Below, piece after piece: positions 8,853 to 16,521 of a DNA stretch of 18,875 nt. A program made the translations under genes and the position numbers. Numbering within the stretch: the stretch's first letter is position 1; each line of letters begins with the position of its first letter. Location: assembly GCA_902797405.1 (NCBI GenBank), contig CADBSP010000241.1:1-18875 (forward strand). Reading direction: 5' to 3'. The notes below the pieces were generated by a model, which did not search any database, was not told the origin of the DNA, and saw only the letters and a program-made list of their open reading frames with translations. Source of the stretch: an uncultured Eubacteriales bacterium (lineage in GTDB: Bacteria; Bacillota; Clostridia; Peptostreptococcales; Anaerovoracaceae).

Positions 8853-9335
8853 CTAGTCCTCAATCCCGGCAACACCGGTTCTACAGACTTCTACGACATC
8901 GAAGTCACTCATTGCATCTATAAAGGCGTCGATTTTTACAGGAATGTCCGTTAGCTGAATAATCATGGAGTCTTTGTTAAATACTGCAATTTCAGCATTA
9001 CAGATATCCACAACTTCCTTTATCTCGGATCTTACTTCCTTTGGTGCGTTCACTTTTAGAAGCATGAGTTCTCTATAAAGTGTATTTTCCCTATCCAGGA
9101 ACTGAACCTTTTCAACAACTTCCAGCTTTTCCGTCTGAGTGATAATCTGTTGCATAGAACGCTCATTGGCTGTAAATGCAATCGTTATTCTGGAAAGGCT
9201 CGGGTCGTTGGTTGGAGATACAGTCAAAGAATCGATATTGTATCCCCTTCGTCCATAGAGGCTTATAACTCTGTTAAGGACATTTGCCTTATTATGCACC
9301 AGGACGCTTACTATTTCATGTTTCATCTTACTCAT
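8853..9335 (-). CDS. ilvN: acetolactate synthase small (regulatory) subunit
   Basis: A 160-residue ACT-domain protein that binds and activates the IlvB catalytic subunit and usually confers valine feedback inhibition. The N-terminal ACT domain (about 7-80) reads SVLVHNKANVLNRVISLYGRRGYNIDSLTV, and the C-terminal half is the ALS_ss C domain (ELMLLKVNAPKEVRSEIKE...). The length is normal. AGGAGGA lies 9 nt before the ATG, and the gene starts only 14 nt after the ilvB stop, so the two are probably translationally linked. Compared with E. coli IlvH, Asn11 and Asn29 of the valine site are kept (N15 and N33 here), but Gly14 is Asn18 here. The symbol ilvN is used for position in the operon; ilvH would be an equal name. 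Confidence 0.95.
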   Translation of the reverse strand: MSKMKHEIVSVLVHNKANVLNRVISLYGRRGYNIDSLTVSPTNDPSLSRITIAFTANERSMQQIITQTEKLEVVEKVQFLDRENTLYRELMLLKVNAPKEVRSEIKEVVDICNAEIAVFNKDSMIIQLTDIPVKIDAFIDAMSDFDVVEVCRTGVAGIED

Positions 9336-9349
9336 TTCCTGCGTCCTCC

Positions 9350-11014
9350 TTATGTATTAACAATCATATCATCTACGGATTTTCCGCCCGGAATCATGGG
9401 AAGAACCATTTCCTCTCTGGATATTTCACATTCTATCCAAACAGGTCCCTTTGATTTAAGGGCCTTCTTTAGGACATCCTGGAATTCTTCAGGTGTTGTA
9501 GCCCTATAGCCCTTGGCGCCAAATCCTTCAGCGACCTTAACGTAATCTGTTTTTCTTTCAGGTGTTGTTGATGAATACCTGGTTCCATAGAACAAAGTCT
9601 GCCACTGATAAACCATGCCTAAAACTCTATTGTTCATGATAATAGTTATTATAGGTAGGTTCTCGGAGACCGCAGTGCAGCATTCATTCATATTCATGTG
9701 GAATGACCCGTCACTGGTTATGTGAATGACGCGCTCGTCCGGGCAAGCCATCTTGGCTCCAATTGCAGCGCCATAGCCAAAGCCCATCGTTCCGAGTCCA
9801 CCGCTCGTAATGAGCTTCCTCGGTTTGGTGTGATTTAGGTATTGCGCAGCCCACATCTGATGCTGTCCAACGTCAGTTGCATAGATGGTATCTTTTCCAC
9901 CCATCTCATTAAGAATTCCGAATACCTGGGATGGTTTAAGTGGTGCATCGGGATCTCTCTCCGCGATATGTTCCTTTGCTTTCCATCCTCTGATTTTGTC
10001 AGCCCATTCCTTATGTGTTGTCTTTTCAACCAAAGGAAGAATGCGCTTTAGGAATTCCTTTGTATCGCCTACGCAATATTTATCCACCAAAACGTTTTTA
10101 TTAATTTCACTTATGTCCACATCCACCTGAACGATGCGGGCGCGGCGTGCAAATTTCTCTGTATTCAAGGCAACGCGGTCGCTGAATCTGGCACCAAGCG
10201 CAATAACCAAATCAGCGTAATCCACTGCTCTGTTTGCAGCAACGGAGCCATGCATACCTACCATTCCAAGATTTCTCTTATCAGTTCCGATGATTCCTGT
10301 TGCCATTAAAGTATGAACAACCGGAATGTCAGCCTTCTTAACCAGTTTGAGAAGATCGTCACAGGCCTTTGATGCTACAATTCCACCGCCTGCATAGATT
10401 ACAGGACGCTCGGAATTATTAATCATACCTGCGATTTCTTCTGCATATTTCTTACTGATCGGAGGCAGTTTGCGGAGTGGCAGAGGTTTCTTCTTTACGT
10501 ATTCGGTAACTGCTGCTGTAACATCCTTTGTTATATCTATCAAAACAGGACCTTTTCTTCCGCTTTGGGCTATCTGGAAGGCCTGTCTAATCGTGTCTGC
10601 CAATTCCTCAATATCGTTAACAAAGAAATTATGCTTGGTGATTCCCATGGTTACACCCACGATACTGACTTCCTGGAAAGAATCTCTTCCTATCATATTG
10701 TCAGGCACGTTGGCGCAGATAGCTATCATTGGAGTGCTATCCATCCAGGCTGTTGCAATTCCTGTAACCAGGTTGGTGGCTCCGGGTCCGCTGGTGGACA
10801 TAACAACTCCGGTCTTTCCTGTTGCTCTGGCATATCCGTCAGCGGCATGGGCTGCACCCTGTTCATGGGCTGTTAATACATGATGAATCTTATCACTGTA
10901 TTTATAAAGCTCATCATAGATGTTTAATGCTGTTCCTCCGGGATAGCCGAATACAGTATCTACCCCATGTTCCAGCAAAACTTCCATAACTATTTGTGAT
11001 CCGGTTAGTTTCAT
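9350..11014 (-). CDS. ilvB: acetolactate synthase large (catalytic) subunit
   Basis: ThDP- and FAD-dependent enzyme that condenses two pyruvates, or pyruvate and 2-ketobutyrate, to acetolactate or acetohydroxybutyrate. The 554-residue length is normal. E51 in HEQGAAHAADGYARATG is the catalytic Glu that activates ThDP. The ThDP/Mg motif runs from SDGSFHMN (434-441) to NN (461-462); the usual first Gly of GDG is Ser434. VYQWQ with W471 is the conserved Trp of the active-site channel. The start at 11014 is preceded by GAGGGAG. It is the first gene of the minus-strand ilv group, with a strong promoter about 120 nt upstream. Synthetic acetohydroxyacid synthase is favoured over the catabolic AlsS type because a regulatory subunit follows directly. 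Confidence 0.96.
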   Translation of the reverse strand: MKLTGSQIVMEVLLEHGVDTVFGYPGGTALNIYDELYKYSDKIHHVLTAHEQGAAHAADGYARATGKTGVVMSTSGPGATNLVTGIATAWMDSTPMIAICANVPDNMIGRDSFQEVSIVGVTMGITKHNFFVNDIEELADTIRQAFQIAQSGRKGPVLIDITKDVTAAVTEYVKKKPLPLRKLPPISKKYAEEIAGMINNSERPVIYAGGGIVASKACDDLLKLVKKADIPVVHTLMATGIIGTDKRNLGMVGMHGSVAANRAVDYADLVIALGARFSDRVALNTEKFARRARIVQVDVDISEINKNVLVDKYCVGDTKEFLKRILPLVEKTTHKEWADKIRGWKAKEHIAERDPDAPLKPSQVFGILNEMGGKDTIYATDVGQHQMWAAQYLNHTKPRKLITSGGLGTMGFGYGAAIGAKMACPDERVIHITSDGSFHMNMNECCTAVSENLPIITIIMNNRVLGMVYQWQTLFYGTRYSSTTPERKTDYVKVAEGFGAKGYRATTPEEFQDVLKKALKSKGPVWIECEISREEMVLPMIPGGKSVDDMIVNT

Positions 11015-11059
11015 TCAATCTCCCTCTTCTTTTGATAATAGTTGTCATTTTCTAAACGT

Positions 11060-11133
11060 CGGCATTCTTTGGATAATGCAAGAAACTGCCCATATCCCTT
11101 TAGAATACACAAAATATGCCGAAAAACGGCATA
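11060..11133 (-). promoter_or_regulatory. dyads in the ilvB leader, first one at the transcription start
   Basis: TATGCCG-AAAAA-CGGCATA (11115-11133) is a perfect 7-bp inverted repeat that begins at about the predicted start of the ilvB transcript (about 11132). A third copy of the half-site, CGGCATT, lies at 11060-11066. It forms a 5-bp dyad with AATGC at 11075-11079. In RNA the third segment can pair with the 3' arm of the first hairpin, so two folds compete. It may be an operator, a leader RNA switch, or a mRNA-stabilising 5' hairpin. No T-box or leader peptide rich in Ile, Val or Leu was seen. Confidence 0.5.
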
Positions 11134-11138
11134 GGTCT

Positions 11139-11166
11139 ATTATATATTCTTGCTTGGGTTTGTCAA
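11139..11166 (-). promoter_or_regulatory. ilvB operon promoter
   Basis: On the minus strand TTGACA (11161-11166) and TATAAT (11139-11144) are both perfect hexamers, 16 bp apart. The predicted start is near 11132, giving a leader of about 120 nt before ilvB. It diverges from the leuA promoter, with the -35 boxes about 63 bp apart and an AT-rich stretch between them. Confidence 0.85.
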
Positions 11167-11229
11167 TACTTTTTTGTGGCCAACAAACAAATTGTCTAAA
11201 TTTTTATTTTGTTTTCACACAAATTTTTG

Positions 11230-11258
11230 TTGACAAAGATTCAGCCTTCGTTTATAGT
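11230..11258 (+). promoter_or_regulatory. leuA operon promoter
   Basis: TTGACA (11230-11235), a 17-bp spacer, and TATAGT (11253-11258), matching a sigma-A type promoter in five of six -10 positions. Transcription would start near 11265 and run through the T-box leader before leuA. Confidence 0.85.
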
Positions 11259-11319
11259 AATGTAGTATTGATTTTATACTTTAATTGAATAAAAAGCAAC
11301 ACTTTATTCATCGGATTTG

Positions 11320-11520
11320 CCATGACGGGAATAATCTGTTCAGAATCATTTTATAGAGAGTCCTGGTTAGCTGGAACAGGATAAATGAAGAACAGAGTCT
11401 CACCCCTGAGCGAAAAAATGAGTGAGCGCGTTGATGGACGCGTTAAGAAGAGTGGTACCGCGGATTTAATTCGTCTCTTCCCCCGATACATATTAGTTAT
11501 CAATCAGGGGAAGTTTTTTT
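11320..11520 (+). ncRNA. T-box riboswitch, leucine type, upstream of leuACDB
   Basis: Stem I has GGG (11327-11329) with CCC (11403-11405), then CTGTTC (11336-11341) with GAACAG (11390-11395). They enclose an internal loop whose 3' side is AGTCTCA. It contains CTC (Leu codon, 11399-11401) followed by the usual purine, so the specifier is probably Leu. The distal stem is TCCTG/CAGGA (11361-11365, 11377-11381). A small CGCG/CGCG stem III lies at 11427-11442. The T-box bulge TGGTACCGCGG is at 11453-11463, and its UGGU fits a tRNA with discriminator A, as in tRNA-Leu. Antiterminator arms GAAGAG (11447-11452) and CTCTTC (11475-11480) share bases with the terminator at 11477-11483. Uncharged tRNA-Leu should stabilise the antiterminator and switch on leuACDB. 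About 120 nt of AT-rich leader follows before leuA. Confidence 0.93.
11477..11520 (+). terminator. T-box-controlled intrinsic terminator
   Basis: CTTCCCC (11477-11483) pairs with GGGGAAG (11507-11513), followed directly by seven T (11514-11520). The 5' arm overlaps the 3' arm of the antiterminator, the usual T-box arrangement. Confidence 0.92.
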
Positions 11521-11640
11521 ATCGCTTTTTACGAATCGCCTCTTTGCAAGATTAGTGATTCATGATTAGTAATTATTTATAGAAGTGATTAATCATTATT
11601 ATAAACAAATAGTTCAACATTATTTACAAGGAGACTAATG

Positions 11641-13344
11641 ATGCAGAATTACACAAAGTACAGACCGGGTTACTTCCCTCCCCCCAGTGCCAGAATGGAT
11701 TGGGTAAAACGCGACCATATTGAAAAAGCACCTATTTGGTGCAGCGTAGACCTAAGGGACGGGAATCAAGCGCTAATAGTTCCAATGAGTTTAGACGAAA
11801 AGTTGGAATTCTTTAAGGTACTTTGCAATATTGGGTTTAAGCAGATTGAGGTCGGTTTTCCTGCTGCCTCTGACACGGAATATGAGTTTCTTAGGGCATT
11901 GATTGAAGGTAACCTGATACCTGATGACGTTGAGGTTCAGGTTCTCACTCAGTCCAGAGAGCATATTATCGATAAGACATTTCAATCACTTGTAGGAGCA
12001 AAAAAGGCAATAGTCCATTTATATAACTCCACCTCCTTTGCTCAAAGAGAGCAGGTCTTTAGAGCCAGTAAGGATGAAATCAAGCAGATTGCAATCGATG
12101 GTGCTACTCTTATGAACGAATATAAAGAAAAGTATCCCGATACTGATTTCACCTTCCAATATTCGCCTGAAAGTTTCACAGGAACTGAGCCGGAGTTCGC
12201 CTTGGAGGTTTGCAATGCTGTAATAGATGTTTGGAAGCCAACACCTGAGCATAAGATGATAATAAATCTTCCCGCGACAGTTGAGATGTCGATGCCTCAT
12301 GTATTTGCAAACCAAATAGAATATATCAGCGACAATCTTCATAATCGCGACAGCGTCATTCTGTCTATCCACCCACATAATGATCGAGGAACAGGCGTCG
12401 CCGATTCCGAGTTGGCACTGCTGGCGGGCGGAGAGAGAATTGAAGGAACTCTCTTTGGAAACGGAGAACGTACAGGAAATGTTGACATCGTAACCTTAGC
12501 GATGAACATGTTTACTCACGGTGTTGATCCGGAATTGGATTTCAGTAATCTTCCTGAACTTGCAGAAGTTTACGAGAGAGTAACCGGAATGCAAATCGGC
12601 CCCAGACAACCCTATAGCGGAGCTTTGGTCTTTGCTGCATTCTCCGGTTCACATCAGGATGCTATTGCCAAGGGAATGAAATGGATAGAAGAAAAGAATC
12701 CTGACCGCTGGACTGTCCCCTACCTCCCAATCGACCCTCATGATGTCGGTCGTGTATATGAGGGAGATGTTATCAGAATTAACAGTCAGTCCGGAAAAGG
12801 CGGCGTAGCCTATATACTGGAAAACAATTTTGGATTTGTAATTCCAAAGGACATGCGTCCTGAAATCGGAAATCTTATCACCAAGGTATCCGATAAATCC
12901 CAGGCGGAGCTTTCGCCTGAAAGCCTCTATGAGGTATTTGAAAAAGAATATATTAATGATTTCTGTCCTTTGGATATTACCCACGCAACCTTCAGTCATT
13001 TATCATCAACCAAGGATGAAGACAATAGATTCAGTGTAACGATGCGTGCTGTCATCAAAGACGAAGTATACGAACTCACGGGCGAAGGTAATGGTCGTCT
13101 GGATGCTGTAAGTAATGCACTAAGACAAACACCTTATACCTTTGATTATAAGTTCATTACATATTCGGAAAACGCTATCTCTACAGGTGCGGATTCCAAG
13201 GCCGCCGCATACATCTGTATTGCCGATAAACGCGACAACAAATACTGGGGTGTTGGAACCCAGGCAGATATCATCCTGGCGTCTGTAAACGCTCTGGTTT
13301 CTGCACTAAACAGGATGAACAAAAAGCTTCACTTTGTTGAGTAA
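11641..13344 (+). CDS. leuA: 2-isopropylmalate synthase, long (yeast/actinobacterial) type
   Basis: Condenses 2-ketoisovalerate and acetyl-CoA, the first step to leucine. The N-terminal TIM barrel carries WCSVDLRDGNQALIVPM, with the metal-ligand Asp in DLRDGNQ. This is the wording of the long LeuA type, as in Mycobacterium tuberculosis, rather than the TLRDGEQ of E. coli. Further signatures are EVGFPAASDTEYEF, the metal-binding SIHPHNDRGTG and EGTLFGNGERTGNVD. The C-terminal region, about residues 430-568, is the LeuA dimerisation/allosteric domain that normally binds leucine. Two ATGs are adjacent at 11638 and 11641; AAGGAG (11628-11633) is 7 nt from the second and 4 from the first, so I use the second (567 residues). 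It is the first gene of the T-box-controlled leuACDB operon. Confidence 0.95.
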   Translation: MQNYTKYRPGYFPPPSARMDWVKRDHIEKAPIWCSVDLRDGNQALIVPMSLDEKLEFFKVLCNIGFKQIEVGFPAASDTEYEFLRALIEGNLIPDDVEVQVLTQSREHIIDKTFQSLVGAKKAIVHLYNSTSFAQREQVFRASKDEIKQIAIDGATLMNEYKEKYPDTDFTFQYSPESFTGTEPEFALEVCNAVIDVWKPTPEHKMIINLPATVEMSMPHVFANQIEYISDNLHNRDSVILSIHPHNDRGTGVADSELALLAGGERIEGTLFGNGERTGNVDIVTLAMNMFTHGVDPELDFSNLPELAEVYERVTGMQIGPRQPYSGALVFAAFSGSHQDAIAKGMKWIEEKNPDRWTVPYLPIDPHDVGRVYEGDVIRINSQSGKGGVAYILENNFGFVIPKDMRPEIGNLITKVSDKSQAELSPESLYEVFEKEYINDFCPLDITHATFSHLSSTKDEDNRFSVTMRAVIKDEVYELTGEGNGRLDAVSNALRQTPYTFDYKFITYSENAISTGADSKAAAYICIADKRDNKYWGVGTQADIILASVNALVSALNRMNKKLHFVE

Positions 13345-13365
13345 ATCCGGGATATAGTGTAAAAT
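13337..13365 (+). promoter_or_regulatory. possible internal promoter before leuC
   Basis: TTGAGT (13337-13342) and TAAAAT (13360-13365) are 17 bp apart, across the leuA stop codon. The predicted start (about 13372) coincides with the hairpin at 13370-13391. Internal promoters are common by chance in AT-rich DNA, so this is a weak call. Confidence 0.3.
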
Positions 13366-13369
13366 AGTG

Positions 13370-13391
13370 ACGGTCTCCTGAGGGAGGCCGT
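13370..13391 (+). other. intercistronic hairpin between leuA and leuC
   Basis: ACGGTCTCC-TGAG-GGAGGCCGT forms a 9-bp stem with one G-T pair. No T-run follows (TCATTAG), so it is unlikely to be an intrinsic terminator. It may be a processing or stability element that tunes leuC relative to leuA. Confidence 0.6.
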
Positions 13392-13442
13392 TCATTAGTA
13401 ATCAAATAATAAAAAGTCATAAAACGATAGGAGATTTGATAT

Positions 13443-14861
13443 ATGGGAATGACAATGACCCAAAAGATATTGGCTGCACATGCAGGACTTGATTCTGTTA
13501 AAGCCGGCGATTTGATTAATGCCAATCTGGATTTGGTTTTAGCAAACGATATTACGGGACCTGTTTCAATCGGAGAATTTGAACGCGCGGGATTCGAGTC
13601 CGTTTTCGATAAAAGCAAGGTCGCTCTCGTCATGGATCACTTTGCTCCAAACAAGGATATAAAAAGCGCGGAACAATGTAAGACCTGCCGCACATTTGCC
13701 AAGAGATTCGATATAGATAATTTCTACGATGTTGGCGAGATGGGAATTGAGCATGCTTTACTCCCGGAAAAAGGATTAGTCGTCCCGGGAGATGCAGTAA
13801 TCGGCGCAGATTCTCACACATGCACTTATGGTGCTTTAGGCGCGTTTTCAACAGGTGTAGGATCTACGGATATGACTGCCGGCATGGCAACGGGAAAAGC
13901 GTGGTTCAAGGTTCCAAGCGCTATAAAGTTCAACCTAAGAAATGAGCTTAGTCCATATGTAAGCGGCAAGGATGTCATTCTACACATCATTGGAATGATA
14001 GGTGTCGATGGTGCACTTTATAAGTCAATGGAATTCACGGGAAGCGGCGTTGCATCCTTATCAATGGACGACAGACTAACAATTGCAAATATGGCTATTG
14101 AAGCTGGTGGAAAAAATGGAATCTTCCCTGTGGACGATGTAACAAAGAAGTATTTGAAAGGACGAACAGATAGAGAGTATACAGTCTACGAGGCAGATGC
14201 CGATGCGGAGTATGATGCAATCTACGATATCGATTTATCTCAAATCGAACCTACCGTCTCCTTCCCTCACCTTCCTGAAAACACACATAGAATCGGCGAT
14301 ATCGATGAGATTCAAATCGACCAGGTGGTAATTGGCTCCTGTACAAATGGAAGAATTTCCGATATGGAGGCTGCAGCAAAAATACTGAAAGGTCGTCATG
14401 TGGCCAAAGGTGTTCGCACCATCATAATTCCTGCAACACAGGCAGTATATAAAGAGTGCATCAAAAAAGGTTATATCGACGATTTCATAGATGCCGGTTG
14501 CATCGTTTCCACACCTACCTGTGGACCTTGCCTCGGTGGATATATGGGAATTCTGGCTGCCGGCGAACGGTGCGTATCAACGACAAACAGAAATTTTGTT
14601 GGAAGAATGGGTCATGTGGATTCCGAAGTATACCTGGCGAGCCCGGAAGTCGCCGCAGCATCCGCTATTACAGGAATGATTTCCGATCCAAGAATTGTTG
14701 ACAGTCCTGAATCCAGGAAGGCACAAAAGGTTGCAGAGAAGCAGGAGAAGAAAGCCGAGAAGGTTGCGGAAAAACAGGCGCACAAGGCTGAGAAACTTAA
14801 CGAAAAAGCAGAGAGGCTTGCGGATAAAGCCGATAAGTTAACAAAAGTAGAAGAAGAGTAA
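13443..14861 (+). CDS. leuC: 3-isopropylmalate dehydratase large subunit with extra C-terminal tail
   Basis: With LeuD it isomerises 2-isopropylmalate to 3-isopropylmalate via a [4Fe-4S] cluster. The aconitase-family core (1-420) carries GADSHTCTYG (121-130), GSCTNGR with C300, and TPTCGPCLGG with C360 and C363 as cluster ligands. The core length and end (ASAITGMISDPR) match the shorter, archaeal/clostridial LeuC form of about 420 residues. The protein continues for about 52 residues (421-472) rich in Lys, Glu and Ala, with three 11-residue repeats (430-440, 441-451, 452-462), which is unlike the family. AGGAG lies 9 nt before the start. There is no frameshift, and the stop is followed by leuD after a 30-nt gap. 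Confidence 0.95.
   Translation: MGMTMTQKILAAHAGLDSVKAGDLINANLDLVLANDITGPVSIGEFERAGFESVFDKSKVALVMDHFAPNKDIKSAEQCKTCRTFAKRFDIDNFYDVGEMGIEHALLPEKGLVVPGDAVIGADSHTCTYGALGAFSTGVGSTDMTAGMATGKAWFKVPSAIKFNLRNELSPYVSGKDVILHIIGMIGVDGALYKSMEFTGSGVASLSMDDRLTIANMAIEAGGKNGIFPVDDVTKKYLKGRTDREYTVYEADADAEYDAIYDIDLSQIEPTVSFPHLPENTHRIGDIDEIQIDQVVIGSCTNGRISDMEAAAKILKGRHVAKGVRTIIIPATQAVYKECIKKGYIDDFIDAGCIVSTPTCGPCLGGYMGILAAGERCVSTTNRNFVGRMGHVDSEVYLASPEVAAASAITGMISDPRIVDSPESRKAQKVAEKQEKKAEKVAEKQAHKAEKLNEKAERLADKADKLTKVEEE
14730..14828 (+). repeat. 33-bp (11-codon) tandem repeat in the 3' end of leuC
   Basis: Three in-frame units of 33 bp (14730-14762, 14763-14795, 14796-14828) encode VAEKQEKKAEK, VAEKQAHKAEK and LNEKAERLADK. 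The first two are nearly identical at the protein level with several silent changes in the DNA, so the duplication is not fresh. Hydrophobic residues recur every 11 positions (V430, V441, L452), suggesting a helical, possibly coiled-coil tail. Confidence 0.8.
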
Positions 14862-14891
14862 TCACCGAAAGATTTTGAAAGGATTATATAT

Positions 14892-15374
14892 ATGGACGCA
14901 AAAGGCAAGGTTTTCAAATACGGAAACAATATTGATACTGATGTTATTATTCCGGCACGTTATCTAAATACAACCGATCACGCTGAACTCGCAAGTCATT
15001 GCATGGAGGATATAGATAAAGATTTTATTAATAATGTATCCGCCGGTGACATCATGGTAGCAGGAGATAATTTCGGTTGCGGAAGTTCCAGAGAGCATGC
15101 TCCTATTGCTATCAAAGCTGCCGGTGTGAGCTGCGTTATTGCAAAGACTTTTGCTCGCATCTTCTACAGAAATGCCATTAATATTGGTCTTCCGATTATG
15201 GAATGCCCTGAAGCAGCCGAAGCTATATCTGCAGGCGACCAGGTGGAGGTTGACTATAGCACCGGAACAATTCACGACATCACAACAGGTGCAACCTTTC
15301 ATGCTGTTCCCTTCCCTGATTTTATCCGTGAAATAATAGATGCCGGTGGATTACTAGCCAGCATAAACAAATAG
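14892..15374 (+). CDS. leuD: 3-isopropylmalate dehydratase small subunit
   Basis: Partner of LeuC; it carries the swivelling aconitase domain that contributes to the active site. The 160-residue length is normal for the short LeuD type that pairs with a 420-residue LeuC. It begins KVFKYGNNIDTDVIIPARYLN and carries the substrate-loop signature NFGCGSSREHAP (60-71), followed by FARIFYRNAINIGLP (87-101). AAAGGA stands 8 nt before the start, and the gene begins 30 nt after the leuC stop, so it is in the same operon and probably translated in step with it. Confidence 0.96.
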   Translation: MDAKGKVFKYGNNIDTDVIIPARYLNTTDHAELASHCMEDIDKDFINNVSAGDIMVAGDNFGCGSSREHAPIAIKAAGVSCVIAKTFARIFYRNAINIGLPIMECPEAAEAISAGDQVEVDYSTGTIHDITTGATFHAVPFPDFIREIIDAGGLLASINK

Positions 15375-15450
15375 AATAAACCATCGAACAATCTATTCAA
15401 CAATTCTATTAACAAATTAATTAACAAAAAAGCAATTAAGGAGATTTTGA

Positions 15451-16521
15451 ATGAGATATAATATCGCAGTTGTCCCAGGTGATGGCATCGGGCCTGAGGT
15501 CGTAGCCGAATCAATAAAGGTTCTTAATGCTATTGGCGAGAGATTTGGTCATGAATTCAATTGCACTGAAGTTCTTGCCGGTGGTGCAGCTATCGATGAA
15601 TTCGGCGAATGTCTTCCAAAGGACACTTTGAATGTTTGTAAGAATTCCGATGCTGTTCTTCTTGGCGCTGTTGGTGGTCCCAAGTGGGATAATGTTCCCG
15701 GCGATCAGAGACCCGAAAGAGCCTTACTGGGACTTCGCAAAGAATTAAACCTTTATGCAAATCTAAGACCGGCCATGGTGTTTCAGGAATTGAAGGATGC
15801 ATCCCCTCTTAAATCAGAAATCATTGGTGAAGGATTGGATATCCTGATTGTAAGGGAATTAACAGGCGGCATTTACTTTGGTAAACATGAGACAACGGAA
15901 GATGCTGCATATGATGTTGAATACTATTCTGCACCTGAAATTAGAAGGATTGCTATAACAGCCTTTGATATGGCCATGAAAAGAAGCAAGCGCGTCACAA
16001 GCGTGGACAAGGCTAATGTGCTGGATAGTTCCAGGCTTTGGCGAAAGATTGTCACCGAAGTCGCAAAGGACTATCCAGAGGTGTCGCTTGATCACATGTA
16101 TGTGGATAATGCTGCAATGCAGTTAATAAGGGATCCAGGACACTTTGATGTAATTGTTACTAGCAATATGTTTGGAGATATTCTTTCCGATGAAGCAAGC
16201 CAAATTACGGGCTCTATAGGAATGCTTCCTTCAGCAAGTTTGACCGAAGGAAATTTCGGGATGTACGAACCTGTTCATGGTTCCGCCCCCGATATCGCAG
16301 GAACCGGAAAGGCCAATCCCCTCGCAACAATCCTTTCCGCTGCAATGATGCTACGCTACACCTTTGCTCTTTCCGAAGAGGCAAATGCCATAGAAAAAGC
16401 GGTGGATGATTTCCTAAAAGCAGGATATCGCACCGCCGATATTGCGACAGGTTCCGAAAGTGTGCTGAGCACATCGGAAGTCGGAGATAAGATTAAAGAA
16501 TATATTTTGAATGATAACTGA
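15451..16521 (+). CDS. leuB: 3-isopropylmalate dehydrogenase
   Basis: NAD-dependent oxidative decarboxylase that makes 2-ketoisocaproate from 3-isopropylmalate. The 356-residue length is normal. Visible: PGDGIGPEV (9-17), LGLRKELNLYANLRP with R96 and R106, VRELTGGIYFG with R135 and Y142, K187 in DKANVL, metal ligands D219, D243 and D247 in MYVDNAA and FGDILSDEAS, and HGSAPDIAGTGKANP (276-290). AAGGAG is well placed before the start. The last four codons (NDN plus stop) lie inside the left arm of the palindrome described below, so the C-terminus may have been set by it. It is the last gene of the leuACDB operon and is followed by a strong terminator. Confidence 0.96.
   Translation: MRYNIAVVPGDGIGPEVVAESIKVLNAIGERFGHEFNCTEVLAGGAAIDEFGECLPKDTLNVCKNSDAVLLGAVGGPKWDNVPGDQRPERALLGLRKELNLYANLRPAMVFQELKDASPLKSEIIGEGLDILIVRELTGGIYFGKHETTEDAAYDVEYYSAPEIRRIAITAFDMAMKRSKRVTSVDKANVLDSSRLWRKIVTEVAKDYPEVSLDHMYVDNAAMQLIRDPGHFDVIVTSNMFGDILSDEASQITGSIGMLPSASLTEGNFGMYEPVHGSAPDIAGTGKANPLATILSAAMMLRYTFALSEEANAIEKAVDDFLKAGYRTADIATGSESVLSTSEVGDKIKEYILNDN

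Noticed and set aside
11052..11093. Leader-peptide attenuator for ilvB (13 codons on the minus strand)
   Set aside because: The peptide has only one Leu and one Val and no Ile, and its ribosome site is badly spaced.
11167..11229. CodY box between the divergent promoters
   Set aside because: AT-rich stretches such as AAATTTTTGTTG match the AATTTTCWGAAAATT consensus too poorly.
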